Source: Podocnemis expansa (Eukaryota > Chordata > Testudines > Podocnemididae). From it: a stretch of DNA of 64,000 nucleotides. Within the stretch, counting starts at the first letter, position 1. Every line of letters starts with the position of its first letter. The stretch spans positions 24,620,274 to 24,684,273 of the forward strand of contig ML681996.1 of the NCBI GenBank assembly GCA_007922195.1, given 5' to 3'. The translations under genes and the position numbers were made by a program. The notes under the pieces were generated by a model. It did not search any database. It was not told where the DNA came from and was given only the letters and a program-made list of their open reading frames with translations. Of the stretch, positions 1-10,100 are shown piece by piece.

Positions 1-375
1 CCTCCATTCCTTCTCTTACTGCCGGTCTGCTCAGAGCATCTTCAAGCCACTCGTAGTATTTGCTTTCTTTTCTTCCTATATAGCCAAAGTTTCCTTGTTC
101 CATCATACTTTTCTTCAGTTTTACTTTACTTACCTCTTGAGAACCTAAAAAACAAAAATTCCCTCACCACCAGTCATCTGTTAACATAGCTTCTTCTCTG
201 GTCCATGTTCGTCATTCATACACCTTTTCCTTCCTTAGCCTGAAAAAGAAAAACATGAATGATATCTTTAATCCCAACATCAAAAAAAAAAAAAGAAGAA
301 AAAACAGACAAACAAAACAGAGTGAGACACAAGTAACACAGGACAGCATACAAAACAAAGGCACTTATTGTTGCT

Positions 376-1976
376 ATGCTGATTTCACCGGGGTTTAAAC
401 GCTGTGGTGCTTGCAGTGAGGTAATGCCACTGTCAGACGGCCATTCAGCTTCTGTACACTGCCTTGGCAAGTCGCACATTCCATTGAAATGCCCTCACTG
501 CAAAAGTCTTAGCGCCAGAGCATGCAAAGACCAGAAACTACAATTTAAATTGTTCCTTTTGGAAAAATCATTAAGACCAGCTTCTGACCCTGGTCCTCTG
601 GAACACCACAGTGAATGCTCCACGAGAAAGCGGTCGAGGTCTCCAGCTTCTTCCCGCTCACATGTGAAAAGGAGATCGTCTCCCACAAGATCTCCCATTA
701 CTCATGCCATTGAGGCTAAAGGTTCCTCAGGCACCCTCACTTCTCCTTCAGTGAGAGCTGAGAAACATCCTTACAAGGACTCCAGAGCTGAACATAGAGG
801 CTCCCCAAGAGGCAAGCATCGGGCTTCGGAGCCAACTACTCACTCCATGAAGCCGAAACTGTCAGCAGCACCATCCTCATCTGCGGACTGCTGCCTTCAC
901 CGTCAGCAGCAGTACCAAACCTCACCACACCAGCAGTGCCATGACTTGCTACTCCCACAGCACCACTTTCATCTCTACTGTCAAGCAGCGTTACAGACCC
1001 CTTCAGCCACGGTGCCAGATACTCGTGCTTATTCTCAGCCACCCTTTACAAACCTTGTTCCCTCCGTACCGACTATAGAGCTGACTCAGGGATCAAACTC
1101 CAACATTGTGTCTCAGACTTCTCAACCATCTAAAAGCATATCAAAAAGAAATCATTTGCATACTTCTCCTGCCCCCAGACCAGTTAGAGGGCACAGCAAA
1201 TGGCATTCGCCTTTTCCATGTTCACAGACCTCTCACAGTTCAGTTGAGGATGGTCGTTTCTCTGCAAGATTCCTCACCTGCAAGACCAGCTTCTCCACAC
1301 TCTTGGGTATCTCTGTCTACAGTGCCTCAACCGCCACCTGATTACATGCCTCTGTGCTGTCCGACAGCCCCTCACTATCAAAGCAATCGACCCATAGATT
1401 GCCCCCTTATGACAAGGACTGGAAAAAGTTAGATGTTTTAGGAAAAAAGATTTATTCTTCCGCTACTGTAATGTTAAGAATAGTGAATTATGAGGCCCTC
1501 CTGGTGAATTATAACCATGGGATCTGTGAAAAAATGTCGTTCGCTGGCAATCTTTCACAAAAGAGGAGGGACCGATATGACCATCTTAATTCGAAGGGCC
1601 AACTAGTCGCTATAACCTCTTCACAAGCGGCCATGGATACAGCTGATACAGAGCTAGAGCAATTGCCACAGCAATTGTAATGAGGAGATCTTCTTGGATT
1701 AACAGTGCTGCCCCTCCTAAGAAGCTGCATGGTAAGATTGAGCAGCTTCCCTTCACCTCTTCTCTGATAAGATGAATGAGGTTATTACACACTGTGAAAC
1801 ATTCCAGATCAACTCTACAATCGCTGGGACTATACACATCATCTTCTAGAAGACCTCAATACAGGTTGCAACCTTACAATCGGAGATGTACATCCCAATA
1901 TAGAGCAAGGAGTAATGAAACCCAGCGACCCAGACAACGTCAACAGCAACAACCTTCCAACACCTCTGACTTCTAA
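376..1976 (+). pseudogene. DIRS gag-like protein, frameshifted
   Basis: The N-terminal part (from 376, frame 1) has paired cysteines and histidines in the first 60 residues (CGAC, then VHCLGKSH, then KCPHCK), resembling a zinc-binding gag module. A Ser/Arg/Lys-rich stretch follows (KRSRSPASS and neighbours). A proline-rich piece at about 1250-1410 is in frame 2. A conserved-looking C-terminal block returns in frame 1 at 1410-1680 (KKLDVLGKKIYSSATVMLRI) and continues in frame 3 at 1671-1976, ending in an Arg/Gln-rich tail. At least three frameshifts and the stop at 1339-1341 make it non-functional. The role in DIRS elements, a structural RNA-binding protein, is inferred from position and composition. 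Confidence 0.7.
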
Positions 1977-1999
1977 ATCCAAGCCGCACTCTTGATGCG

Positions 2000-3921
2000 T
2001 TGGTCAAGGGTTTGAGTTTTCCCCTTATGCATGCAACATCATTACAGACACCTCTGGAATTCATACTGAGACCATTTTTCCACACTCTGTCTCCAGTAAC
2101 ATCAGACAGATGGGCTCTACGGATCATAAGATTGGGCTACATCATCCCCTTTATTTCTACTCCCCCTTATCATCACCCTACCCTGTCCCTTTTCAGGGAC
2201 CCAGTTCACGAACAGCTGCTCTTAAACGAAATTCAACATCTTCTCAATATACAGGCAGTAAAGCATATTCCAGACCACTCAAAGAGAAGTGGCTTTTATT
2301 CTTATTACTTTTAGGTCCAGAAAAAATCCAGGCGGTGAAGACCAATTTTAGATCTAAGACTACTAAATATATTTGTGAAAAAAGAGAAGTTCAAAATGGT
2401 CACTCTGAACACCATTATACCGTTGCTGCAAAAAGGGGATTGGCACTTGTCCCTCAACCTTCAGGATGCCTTTTTTCATGTAAATATTCATCCAGCCCAC
2501 TGTTGTTTCCTTCATTTTATAGTAGCAAATCAACATTTCCAGTACAAGGTGCTTCCTTTTGGTCTCTCGACAGCACTCAGGGCTTTTTCAGAGCTCTTAG
2601 CGGTGGTCACCGATGATCTTCGCAAGCACAGAGTCATTATCTACCCATACTTGGGCGATTGTCTTCTCAGAGGGATGTCTCCTTCTTAGACAAGACTAAT
2701 GACTTTCTTAACCATCAAAACATTTCAGACCCTCAGGCTCCAAATCAATGCAGAAAAGTCCGTTGTAGAGCCCACTCAAAAGATACAATTCATAGGAGCC
2801 CATCTAGACTCCATTCAGGCGAAGGTCTTTTTTCCTCTGGACAGAGCTGCAGCTATTGAAGATCTGATAAACAAAGTACTTGCACAACCTCTCATTCCAG
2901 TACGTACCATACTGCAGCTCATGGGTCACATGGCAGCCTCAACGTTTGTCAAAGAAAACAGCTGAACCCAAACTTGAGTGCAGTCCAACAGCTTTAATTA
3001 CACTTCGAAGTGGAGAGAACAGATAAGATCCTGGTCTCTGCCCCTGAGATGCATTACAGAAACTTTTATAGCTTAACAGCTACATTAACATACATGCATA
3101 TACATAGGTAGATGTAACAAGACCTAACATTCTGTAATTGGTACAAACTAATATCAGTTCCCGAAAAGGAATCAGGGTCAAAAGGGAAAAATCTAGTATA
3201 ACAGTTAAGAGAAACAGTATTACAAGTTAGCACAATCTAGGCAGGTTTAATAAACAATAAGTCAAGGATGTCAGCATAACATGTGGAGAGGGAAAAACAA
3301 GGACATGGTAGGCTGACACAGAGGTATTGATTACATTCTTTAGGTCTCCAGTTCTTCGCCAGTTCTTCGCCAATAGCACTGTTATTTGTCTTAGAGTGCA
3401 TTCCTTCTAAATCCTGTCTCTATCAGTCCTGTTAAACCATTCATGTCTCAACCTGGTCAGTTCTCAGTTAAAAAATTCTCTCACACATTCATAGTACCCC
3501 ATGCGCACCTCCAGATGCGTGTTCTTCAATTGTGGCTGACCATGGTATACAGACCATCCAGAGATTCCCTGCTCAGATTACTGTCAATCCCCTCCGAGGT
3601 CAGAAATTCCCTGTATTGGTGGACTTTGGACTGCAGCCTCCTCAAGGGAATGGATTTCAGCCCCCCAACACCGACAGTAACCATGACCACCGATGCTTCT
3701 CTTCTAGGATGGGAGCCCATATGAGCCACATCACCACCCAAGGTCAGTGGTCTTATCACAAAAACATGCTACACATAAACATCTCAGAACTCAGGGCTGT
3801 GCTCAACACCTGCAAGGTATTTCTCCCCTACATACAGGAAAAAAACCATAAGAGTTCTAACAGACAATGTAGCTTGTATGCTTTGTATAAACCACCAACA
3901 TGGAGCCCCCTGACGAGGCAT
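2000..3921 (+). pseudogene. DIRS reverse transcriptase / RNase H, broken
   Basis: The reverse transcriptase is in frame 2 at 2000-2946, with in-frame stops at 2312-2314, 2336-2338 and 2687-2689. Recognisable blocks are KKEKFKM, LQDAFFHVNIHPAH (motif A region) and VLPFGLSTAL (motif B region). The YxDD box reads YLGD, the first catalytic aspartate codon at 2654-2656 being GGC (Gly). The LTR at 2947-3485 splits the frame, but LTR plus 4-base duplication total 543 bases, so both sides remain in one frame. RNase H follows with TTDASLLGW (first catalytic Asp), a frameshift near 3712, then HINISELRAV and, after another shift in an A-run near 3840, LTDNVACM. The frame ends abruptly near 3905, where a deletion joins it to recombinase sequence. 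Confidence 0.8.
2947..3485 (-). mobile_element. Solo LTR-like insertion (539 bp) inside DIRS RT
   Basis: The segment interrupts DIRS coding sequence exactly between RT and RNase H. On the minus strand it starts TGTGAGAG and ends TTTGACA, the TG...CA ends of an LTR, and is flanked by an imperfect 4-base duplication (CGTT at 2943-2946, CATT at 3486-3489). Minus-strand promoter and polyadenylation-like signals are present: TATAAAAG (forward CTTTTATA at 3063-3070) and ATTAAA (forward TTTAAT near 2994). No gag or pol lies inside, so it looks like a solo LTR left by recombination of an LTR retroelement or endogenous retrovirus. The family is not identified. Confidence 0.65.
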
Positions 3922-4984
3922 CCCTTCGAACCGTTGGCAACCTGTTCATTCCTTCATCTATCCATGAAGACTGCGTTTTTAACGGCCATCGTGTGAGCAA
4001 GGAGAGTCAGCGAAATTAGAGCCCTGATGTCTGATCTGCCTTATACAATTTTTCTGCATGACAAAGTGATATTATGGCTTCACCCTACATTTCTACCCAA
4101 GATAATATCTGGTTTCCATATCAATGAGCCCATTCACTTACCTGTTTTTTATCCTAAGCCACATACGTCAAACGGACAAAGTCTTTCATATTCTTGATGT
4201 CAGGTGAGCTCTTGCCTTTTACCTTCAATGGATGAAATCCTTTACAAAATCTGATAGACCAACCTGTGGTTTGGAGACCCCCCCAGGGGGTCCATGGACA
4301 TGTAGCAGGGGGTCTGCGGAGCCTCTCCCTGCTGGGGCTGGAATCCAGTTACAGCCCCAGATGCTCCCCGCCAGGGTTGCCTTTCCCCTCCCGTGGTCAG
4401 ATCCTGGCAGGGGGATGGGGTTGCAGCGGCTCCCTGGCAGGGGCAAGGGCAGGGGGCCATAGCTGCTGCAGTTCAGCACCCTAGCGGTGCGGGCCATGGT
4501 GGCAGCAGCACTGCTTGCCGGCTGTCCCTGTGGCACCACCAGAGTGATGCTGGCCAGAGCCTGCCCATGCAGGCCAGGTTACATAATCAGCCGGGGGAGG
4601 GGAATGCAAAAATTTTTTTTGTTAAAGGGGTCCCCAGCCTGAAAAAGGTTGGGAAGCACTGTGATAGTCTCTTCACCTCCTTTTCGTCTCACTCTAAGGG
4701 TATGGCTGTCTCTTCCCAAAGAATTTTGAAATAGATTACATCTGGCATACAGCTATGTTATGAAAAAAAAGGGACTCCAACTTCCTTCTGTAATCACAGC
4801 ATATTCGGCAAGGTCAGTGTCAACATCACTTGCTTTCACAGCTGGCATTCCTCTCATTGACATTTGCAAGACTTCTACATGGGCTTCGGCAGAGTCCTTC
4901 ATTAAACGTTACGCACTAGACAGCCTTTCCTTGTGCGACTCGCTTTTAGGCACGACTGTATTATCTTCAATAGACAAGTCTTAG
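3922..4984 (+). pseudogene. DIRS tyrosine recombinase, C-terminal catalytic part, broken
   Basis: Sequence from 3922 (PFEPLATCS, then MKTAFLTAI) enters the recombinase catalytic domain. A TGA at 3994-3996 lies just before ARRVSEIRAL, which carries the first catalytic arginine. The frame continues with stops to 4257, is interrupted by the 4258-4661 insertion, then resumes with the C-terminal block at 4668-4984. There the usual HxxR box reads YSAR (Tyr codon 4802-4804 in place of His; Arg codon 4811-4813), and the presumed nucleophile is Tyr at 4910-4912 in KRYALD. In live elements this enzyme inserts a circular DNA intermediate without making a target duplication. This copy cannot be active. 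Confidence 0.75.
4258..4661. mobile_element. GC-rich hAT-like non-autonomous insertion in DIRS recombinase
   Basis: About 404 bp of GC-rich DNA splits the recombinase frame and is flanked by TGATAG on both sides (4252-4257 and 4662-4667). The right end, read on the minus strand, begins CAGTGCTTCCCAACCTTTTT, typical of hAT terminal repeats. The left end (CCAACCTGTGGTTTGGAGAC) is a partial match to the same terminus and looks eroded by a few bases. There is no coding capacity. The exact duplication length is uncertain (6 clear bases, 8 expected for hAT). Confidence 0.6.
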
Positions 4985-5033
4985 CATTACGAAGCTCCTT
5001 CCTCCTCCTTTACGAGATAGCTAAAAAGTCACC

Positions 5034-5223
5034 GTGAGTGGAGCACCAACAGGGACCACTTGAAGAAGAAGGGGTTACACACCTGCTGCAGTAACTTGGC
5101 TTCTTCGAGGTCTGGTCCCTGGGGGTGCTCCATGACTCACCCTCCTCCCCTCTGCTTCAAAGCTCTCTTTATAGGAAATGAAGGGGACCACATCTTGAAG
5201 AAGCCAAGTTACTGCAGCAGGTG
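5034..5223. repeat. DIRS right-end inverted-repeat block (internal complementary region-like)
   Basis: Two overlapping inverted repeats are present. Arms 5080-5109 and 5194-5223 are complementary over 30 bases with one mismatch. Arms 5034-5058 and 5113-5140 are complementary over about 25 bases with two mismatches and a 3-base indel. DIRS elements carry terminal inverted repeats and an internal complementary region used to circularise the DNA copy. Placement directly after the recombinase stop fits that role. The left terminus, needed to prove the pairing scheme, is outside the window. Confidence 0.7.
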
Positions 5224-6774
5224 AGTAACTCCTTCATATTACTGCCATATTTCATGCTGATAATTTATAGACAGAAATGCTCTGACACTAAGGTGGCTGT
5301 CATCATATACATACCTTAGTCAGATTTGCCTTGTATATGTGTTTTCCTCTTTCTGCACCTTCTCTTTTTAATGTTCCCCTGAAGCCCTTTACCATCTTTG
5401 TTAAAGGTACTGCTCAGGAAATGCCTACTGTGTGTACTAAAGCAAATTGAGTTCTGTCAAAGGAAAAGTAAGATGTCAAGTAAAAAGAAATATATTGGAA
5501 AAGGTCACCAAAGAGGAGGATCATATTTCCTCATAAACACAGACAAAATAAGAGATTGCTCAGTTGAATATCAAAGGCCGTGCCTTTGAAAAAAGGTTAA
5601 CACAGTCTCTCCACTTTATTCCAATCCTTTTGTTCATAATGAAGACACAGAAAATTAAAAACCATTCTTCTTGCCTGAAGAAGCTTATGATCTAACTGTC
5701 CCACTGAAAGCCACATTGTGCCATGCAAGGTGGTATGTGGGGTGGGAGGGATTCATTCTGTGGTGTTCTGCATCTGGCACGGATGTCTGTTTTGGCTTTG
5801 TACATGTGTGTCTGTAAGCATGTTCTCTCAGGATTCCCCCAGCTCAGATCTTTAAGTGGATACTTTTAGTCCAGTGATCTGGAGCCTAGCTTGAACCCTT
5901 AAGCAAGAACTGAGTTAGCCTGGTGGTCCTAAGCTGAGTTGTTCCTTTGGTTAATGTTTTGGGTTACCTTTGGCTTAGGTTTCTATTGAGGACTTGGTTA
6001 TCTCATTAACCTTAAGCCTAGGCATACCCTTTGTGCAAGAAGTAAACTTAAGCAACACTCTCGATTGGGGGAAAAAAAAAAAAAAAGGCCAACGCAACCA
6101 TGGATCTTGTAGAAATAAAGGTGCCAGTCTAGGCTTTATTACAACATAGCACAATGGCAAGCAGCCTATTTCAGCAGATATGCTGGCAGCATTTGTACTC
6201 TCAGAGCAACAGAACAGCTCAGCTGATGGCAGGACTCTCTGTCACCCCCTTTGACTGCACAAAATCTAGGCTCCAGGGCTCCTGCTTCTATACCCTGCTC
6301 AGGCCTATAAGCAGGGCCCTCTTTGGTGTCCAGATTTACCTTAATTGATCCATGTATCCCTTTTCATTCCCATCCATTAATTTGATAGGTCCACAAATCC
6401 CAAGACAACTTCATTCATTCTGCGATTATGTATACCATTGTGCCGGATGCGTCAAAACATCTCTTCTTATCTCTTTGGTGCTAGGCTGACTGGACGCCTC
6501 ATACCTTCAAGGTCCTTTCCCACTCTTACTATAGCTGCAGTTTACTTCTAGCCAGTTTCTGTGAAGTCAGACTGTCTATCCTAACTCCTGTCAATTTAGC
6601 TAGTTATCCAACTCAGGCCTTCTTTTATGGTTTGGTTCACTAGGCCTTATGCCTCAGTCTGACAATTTCTATTTGTCTTTTCTATTTTAACCTTTTACCT
6701 TCTCCTATAATCTGTAGAGGGAGAGAATAATTATGAATAATGCCCTTTTCTTATACAGACTTCTCATCAGTAGA

Positions 6775-6930
6775 TTTCAAAACACTTCACAGTCTTTAGT
6801 GTGCTTATCCTCATGGCACCCCAACAATGTAGAGAAGGCTGCCCCATTTCACAAATGGAGATGTGTGGTACAGAGAGGCCCAGGATCACACAGGATCTCC
6901 ACAGCAGCTCAGGAGCCTTGGACGTAGATG
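6775..6930 (+). repeat. MIR / CORE-SINE-like ancient repeat fragment
   Basis: The order CCCCATTTCACAAATGGAGA ... ACAGAGAGGCCCAGGATCACACAGG closely follows the conserved middle of MIR-type SINEs (CCCATTTTACAGATGAGGAA ... CACAGAGAGG ... GGTCACACAGC) from memory. It is old and diverged and directly precedes the hAT element at 6946. An L2-related tail is an alternative. Confidence 0.5.
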
Positions 6931-6945
6931 TCTCATCTTCTAAAC

Positions 6946-7127
6946 CAGTGGTCTTTGAACATTTTTTCTTGGGACCCAGTTGAAAAAAAATCATTTATGC
7001 CCACAACCCAACATCTTTGAGCAATACATTCCAGTCTTTTGGTGGTGGCAGCAGGGGGCACTGTGACCCTATTACCTGAGGGTCCATGACCCAGTACTTG
7101 GTCCCAATCCTAAATTTGAAACCACTC
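6946..7127. mobile_element. hAT-type MITE, 182 bp (CAGTGGT family)
   Basis: Ends are CAGTGGTCTTTGAAC and TTTGAAACCACTC, imperfect inverted repeats. It is flanked by the 8-base duplication TTCTAAAC / TTCTGAAC (6938-6945 and 7128-7135, one mismatch). The body matches the element at 31833-32019 along its length (shared ATGCC-CACCCCAACA, TTCCAGT, GGCAGNAGGGGGCACNG, GACCCAGTACT), so both belong to one family. Non-coding. Confidence 0.8.
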
Positions 7128-10100
7128 TTCTGAACAAGTGCCCTCAACACTCAACCATCCTTCTGAAAAATAACTTGAGGGTGGTGTTTTTTTTCTTGAG
7201 GAATACAAGATTGTGAAGTACTTTTTGAAAATATTTTTTTTCTGAAAGTAAAATCTACTTTTAAAAACCTTAAGTTTATAAATTAGAAAAATGAAAGTCT
7301 CGACATTCCTTTTTGCTTCAGGGTCGTCTTGGTGGACTAGCAAACTGGAGTAGGAAGAAACTTGCACAGATTTTAGTCAGAGATAATTGCAGGTCTGACT
7401 CTAACAAAGACAATTTTCCTCCCAGCTGTTTCTTTTTTGTTTAAATTTGTAACTCAAGTGGCTGCCAATCTGACTCAAATCTTTCCACTCAATTGCTCTT
7501 CTTTCCTTTTTTTGGGTATTTGCAATGTTACAAAGCTGTTGGTCCTCCATTTTGTTGTGGTGTCTTCAGGGGGAAAAAAAGGGCAAGAGCTGAATTTCTA
7601 CAAAAGAAAACACTGCCCATGCCTGTTCTTTTTGCTGCTGTTCTCCTTTTAGCCACACCTTGATGTTTTGGAGCAATGCAGAATCTTGCACTGCCATGAG
7701 GGGCTCCAAGAGGCCTTATGTCTCAGGCAGATAGTGCCTCCCAGAGGCTTGGAGGACTTCAGCCATATGTCACCCATAGAGAGGTGAGACATACCTTTTC
7801 CTCCACTTGATCAGAGTTGCTGGGACTATGAGTATCAGCTCTTCCTCAGTCCAGTTTCGTAGACCAATTCCAGTAACAGGATTGTCCAGGGAGAGTTCCA
7901 TTGTGTCTGGCCTGTGTGCTGGATGTGCTTGTGTCCTTTCTCTTTCTTGTGCACCCATGCATGAGTTTGCTAAATATGGCCCTACCTGTAGAAAAGAACA
8001 GTGTGTTCCAGTCACTGCGAATGAATGTATGTAGTATATGCTCAGCTGTTGAGCAGTCTGAAGCCTAGCCATCGCTTTCAGCTCCAATTGCCTCCTTCCT
8101 CCACAAGCATTATCACTGGGAGCTGAACCCTGAAGCATATGTTTTATAGTAAACTGTTTTGTTTTTGTAGTCCTTTTAAGCACAGACATCTGTGGAATTA
8201 AATAGCCCAATTATACGTATTATGTCAAATTACTTCTCTTTAATGCTACGGTTTTGATAGCAGCAAATACAGTTTCTGCACTCTGAGCTGCTTTTGCCTT
8301 TTCACTTGAGATCAGTTTGCCGTTGAGTAGTTCTCTTTGTGATATTTGTACATAACGGGCTGAACTCATTTTGGTGGCCTTTGCGTCATTCTGTAACCTG
8401 AATTATGCAGCAAGAGGAGCATCCAAAATGGTGGTGTAATCAACCCCTCCTACCACCCCCAAGAAGAAAAGGCAGCTTCATGGGGGATTAATTTAGTCCA
8501 AGATTTCATCTCAGGAACACAGCTAGTCTTCATTTGCCTAGTAAATAAAACATAGAGTTTATTTTGGGGCCAGGTTGCTGTCTTTGAATTGCCTAACAGG
8601 AGTTGTGGTCTCCCTAAGAGACTGAAACTTGGGAGTCCACACCATATTTTACTATATTAGCTTTGGTGGTGGAGGTGCTGGGACTGTTCCCTGCTCAGTT
8701 CTGCTGAGCTGGGAGCAGAGTTAACTCAACCTTGCAATAAAGAATGACAAAGAAGAAGCAAAACAAAGAACTACAATAATTTTTTCGTTCTTACATTTTT
8801 ATACTGCTGTTTTTCTCTCCATATTTTCCACGGTGAAGGAGAGTAGGGTGCCCAGCAGGTTGATATCACCTTTATTTCTGGCAAGAGATGGACAAACAGT
8901 TGCTTTTGCAGCCAGTGAAGCTGCTTTTGGAAGAGGAGTTATGCCAGTAACCTGAACATGCAGAACTCGTGTGGCCTGTCCATCCTTGGCCAGAGGTTGA
9001 TAGAATTAAAAAGAAATCCAAACTCTTTAAATATCCCAGAATGGCTCTGTTGAGGGAAGTGTGTTGATGGCTTGATTATTTTTCAAATTGCATTGGCATT
9101 CACCAGTAATAAAATTCAAGAGATAATTGGGTTAGTAATGGGATTTTAACTGATGACCTAGTACTTGTTATGGGAATCATGGATTCTAGATGTTAACTAC
9201 GTAATCAGTTAGGCAATAGAAAATACTCGTATATTTCCGTTTTTAATGGACGAATTTTTCCGTTTATTCAGCAACAACTTGAACAGCACAAACAATAAAA
9301 TGTTTCTAAAAAGTCTCTTGAAAGATTCGTTGCTGCCGCTGAAGAGATGCAGCTACATTTACACTGTAGAATTCCAGCAACAAAGTTCTGAGACTGTTTT
9401 TACTATCACAGTCTCGTAGCAGCTCTGACTTATGAAAACTGCTTTAGGTTTGCAGTTACTTGATTTTTTTAAACTCTTTCCCTATCCTGTGTTGGGACAG
9501 TGATACTTGGAGAATAGTCCCTTAAATTTAATAGAAGGACAGAAGAGGTCACGCTCCTGCCTTAAACAGAGACATAGGACAAGTTTTCACTGCCCAGCAG
9601 TGGAATGGAGTTATGCAGGTTACTTAACTTTTGTATCTGAGTTTGATTGCGCTATACCCGGCGCATCCACTGTACTGAGTGGAAGGGAGAGATCTCCCTT
9701 CTACTCAGCGTAACTCAAGTTGCTGGGGTGGTTCTAATAGATCAGCTTCCAGATAAACTGAGCGGATCTTCAGAGGAGCAATCAGTCGATTGGGAAGGAT
9801 TCCATCAGTGGAGACACGCCCATAGATGTTCACAGAGAGGGCCTCAAGGCTCCTGGAAGATTACATGACCGTCATCTCCGCTTCAGTTTCCACTCTCACA
9901 AGTCACAGGGACAGAGAAGGTTTGCTGAGCTGCAGAGGTCATAGCTCAGTGATAGGGCCATACGTTGTCTTGTGTCCAAAATAATAGTTACAGTATTATT
10001 GATACTACAGGACACGAAAGTCATTGCTGAAGCATTTGCTGTGTTAAAATCCCTCTGTCAGAGGTTCTATCTGTGGGCCAAGCAGCCTGATGTTTCTTGG

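Larger units (their letters stand above)
1..5223 (+). mobile_element. Decayed DIRS-type (tyrosine recombinase) retrotransposon, 5' end outside window
   Basis: In order on the plus strand there are a cysteine-rich gag-like frame (376-1976), a reverse transcriptase and RNase H (2000-3905), a tyrosine recombinase C-terminal part (3922-4984) and a complex inverted-repeat block (5034-5223). That content, with a recombinase in place of an integrase and without flanking LTRs, is diagnostic of DIRS elements. The copy is dead: frames shift repeatedly, stop codons occur in RT and recombinase, one catalytic RT aspartate is replaced, and a deletion at about 3905-3922 seems to remove the end of RNase H, any methyltransferase-like part and the start of the recombinase. 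Two younger elements sit inside it (2947-3485 and 4258-4661). The first 375 bases show no coding signal and are probably its 5' leader; its left terminus is not in view. Confidence 0.85.

Noticed and set aside
6050..6720. Possible antisense LTR with minus-strand AATAAAGCC (near 6130) and TATA-like CTTATAGG
   Set aside because: No TG...CA edges, no target duplication and no paired copy in the window were found, so it is not listed as an element.
9931..9970. tRNA-like A box (TAGCTCAGTGATAGG)
   Set aside because: No B box at the right distance and no tRNA fold; probably chance or a SINE stub.
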